Positions 63,039 through 64,000 of a stretch of DNA of 64,000 nucleotides are shown in pieces. The DNA lies in the NCBI RefSeq assembly GCF_000373245.1, contig NZ_KB890739.1, positions 597,099-661,098 of the forward strand. Reading direction: 5' to 3'. Each line of letters starts with the position of its first letter. The stretch's first letter is position 1. The notes beneath the pieces are model-generated. The model was not told the origin of the DNA. It saw only the letters and a list, made by a program, of their open reading frames with translations, and made no database searches. The DNA comes from Echinicola pacifica DSM 19836 (GTDB lineage Bacteria; Bacteroidota; Bacteroidia; Cytophagales; Cyclobacteriaceae). The position numbers were made by a program, and so were the translations under genes.

Positions 63039-64000
63039 TTAGTGGGTACTTGATTTCTGTGAAGCACTAGGGTCTTCCAGAAGCTGACCTTCAGCATCAG
63101 ATGGTGCTGGGATGTGTAGGGTGTTTTGTAAATAAGCAATACTGGCTTCGAGTACCTTATCCCAGTTTGGGTTGGTGATGGAAGAGCCGATTACATGGTC
63201 TCCCGCATCTGGGAAGGCTTTCTTTGCCTTTAGGTTTTCTGGACTGTTGACTTCCTGGTACATTTCTATCATTGCAGGGACAGATACCACCTGGTCTTGG
63301 TGCTCCTTATCCTTGAAATAATAACCTAGAAATAAAGGCTGTTTTATATTGGTAAAGGTCTCCTCATTCATTCGGCTATAAACCAGCTGAGCGAGGGTTT
63401 TGTAGGCATTGATATGATACTGTTCCGACCAGTATTTTGCCTTATCGCCTGTGCGTGGACTGAGGACCACCTGGTCATCATTGGTGCCAAATTGCTCAAA
63501 AAGCCATCCCTGCCATGGGCTAAAGAAGGCTTCAAGCTGATTTCCGTAATCTCTAATGCATGGGGAGTAGAGGATGATCGCCTCGATATCCTCACGCTCG
63601 GAGGCCACCAAAGTCGTCAATGCTCCGCCCATGGAAGTACCTATGATTATGACTTTTTTACCTAGGCTCTTACCTATCATAAAAGCCTCCCGTGCCCCAT
63701 CTGCTAAGATATCAGCAGTTAGGTATTCGAAGGCATTGGGCCGGTCTATACCGTGCTCAGGCAATCGCGTCAGGTAAAGGTTGGCTCCAAAATGGGCGGC
63801 AAGCTTCCGGTGGACCGGATCTCCTTCCATCTGGCTGGCGCCAAATCCATGAATATATACGAATGAGTATTCTGTAACCGCTGGATTTAGACTGTCAGCC
63901 CAGACGATCCTTGCCTCATTATTGGGTTTGAGTCCTTTTACTGTATCTTCTTTATGAGTGACATACTGCTCGAGCGCTGTCAAATCTGTCGGCACGCTTG
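63039..64000 (-). CDS. alpha/beta hydrolase, 5' end cut by window edge
   Basis: The reading frame is open to the window edge (codons continue beyond 63995), so the N-terminus, probably with a signal sequence, is missing; 320 residues are visible. The fold signatures are VYIHGFGASQMEG (oxyanion loop HGFGAS), the nucleophile elbow IIIGTSMGGALT with the catalytic Ser, and a late His in DAGDHVIGSS. Substrate is unknown. The C-terminus is Ser/Pro-rich. It is in a unit with the DSD-like enzyme 10 bp downstream. Confidence 0.82.
   Translation of the reverse strand, partial: SVPTDLTALEQYVTHKEDTVKGLKPNNEARIVWADSLNPAVTEYSFVYIHGFGASQMEGDPVHRKLAAHFGANLYLTRLPEHGIDRPNAFEYLTADILADGAREAFMIGKSLGKKVIIIGTSMGGALTTLVASEREDIEAIILYSPCIRDYGNQLEAFFSPWQGWLFEQFGTNDDQVVLSPRTGDKAKYWSEQYHINAYKTLAQLVYSRMNEETFTNIKQPLFLGYYFKDKEHQDQVVSVPAMIEMYQEVNSPENLKAKKAFPDAGDHVIGSSITNPNWDKVLEASIAYLQNTLHIPAPSDAEGQLLEDPSASQKSSTH

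Overview
The window is a 64 kb stretch of a Bacteroidetes chromosome. It most resembles Cytophagales (Cyclobacteriaceae-like), judged from gene content: two LpxH-type phosphoesterases, IcmF, long-form HisG, a Bacteroidetes-type arginine decarboxylase, DUF4412, DUF3347 and HYC_CC_PP proteins, and a Por-secretion-like tail. Most genes lack Shine-Dalgarno sequences, and several good TTTG-N19-TAnnTTTG promoters are present. No rRNA, tRNA, CRISPR array, insertion sequence or prophage was seen.

Layout. 1-4.2 kb: an edge-truncated glycosyltransferase, a metallophosphoesterase and a sigma-54 two-component pair. 4.5-11 kb: an FKBP isomerase, two secreted hypotheticals, LpxH, FtsH, RsfS and BirA. 11.2-13.9 kb: adenosylhomocysteinase, a dienoyl-CoA-reductase-like SDR and a small cysteine-motif protein. 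14.1-22.1 kb: a copper/silver efflux operon (HYC_CC_PP protein, CusA, CusC-like, CusB with a C-terminal DUF3347, free DUF3347 lipoprotein). 22-27.3 kb: an acyl-CoA hydrolase/transferase and IcmF. 27.4-32 kb: OsmC, a small coupled protein, a Cache lipoprotein and a large hybrid histidine kinase. 32-41 kb: E2, CinA, DHFR, a DUF4412 protein, Fmt, NamZ-like, a LolC-like permease and a Dpm1-like glycosyltransferase. 41.1-43.3 kb: an AT-rich accessory patch with decayed sequence, an AraC regulator and a VOC protein. 43.3-46.2 kb: a TPR lipoprotein, a small membrane protein and a lipoprotein made of two truncated-globin-like repeats. 46.3-50.98 kb: hisGDCB. 51-56.2 kb: HemA, SUI1, USP, MenA and a glutathione peroxidase. 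56.3-61.8 kb: ArgS, arginase, a SAM-riboswitch gene and arginine decarboxylase. 61.9-64 kb: a DSD-type PLP enzyme and an edge-truncated hydrolase.

The strongest new observations are regulatory. (1) Upstream of hisG there is a consensus promoter, a nearly leaderless 29-codon ORF ending in a His-rich HHLHH run, and mutually exclusive base pairings: a textbook his attenuator in a Bacteroidetes arrangement. (2) At 59394-59499 there is a complete SAM-I riboswitch. Its P1 helix ends 8 nt before a 21-codon ORF that ends in three Cys codons, and an unrecognised 162-residue protein follows 52 nt later. This looks like stacked SAM and cysteine sensing controlling a gene of unknown function between arginase and arginine decarboxylase. 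Other points of interest are the tandem-globin lipoprotein, the DUF3347 domain present twice in the copper operon, and the Cache lipoprotein paired with a Cache-type hybrid kinase.
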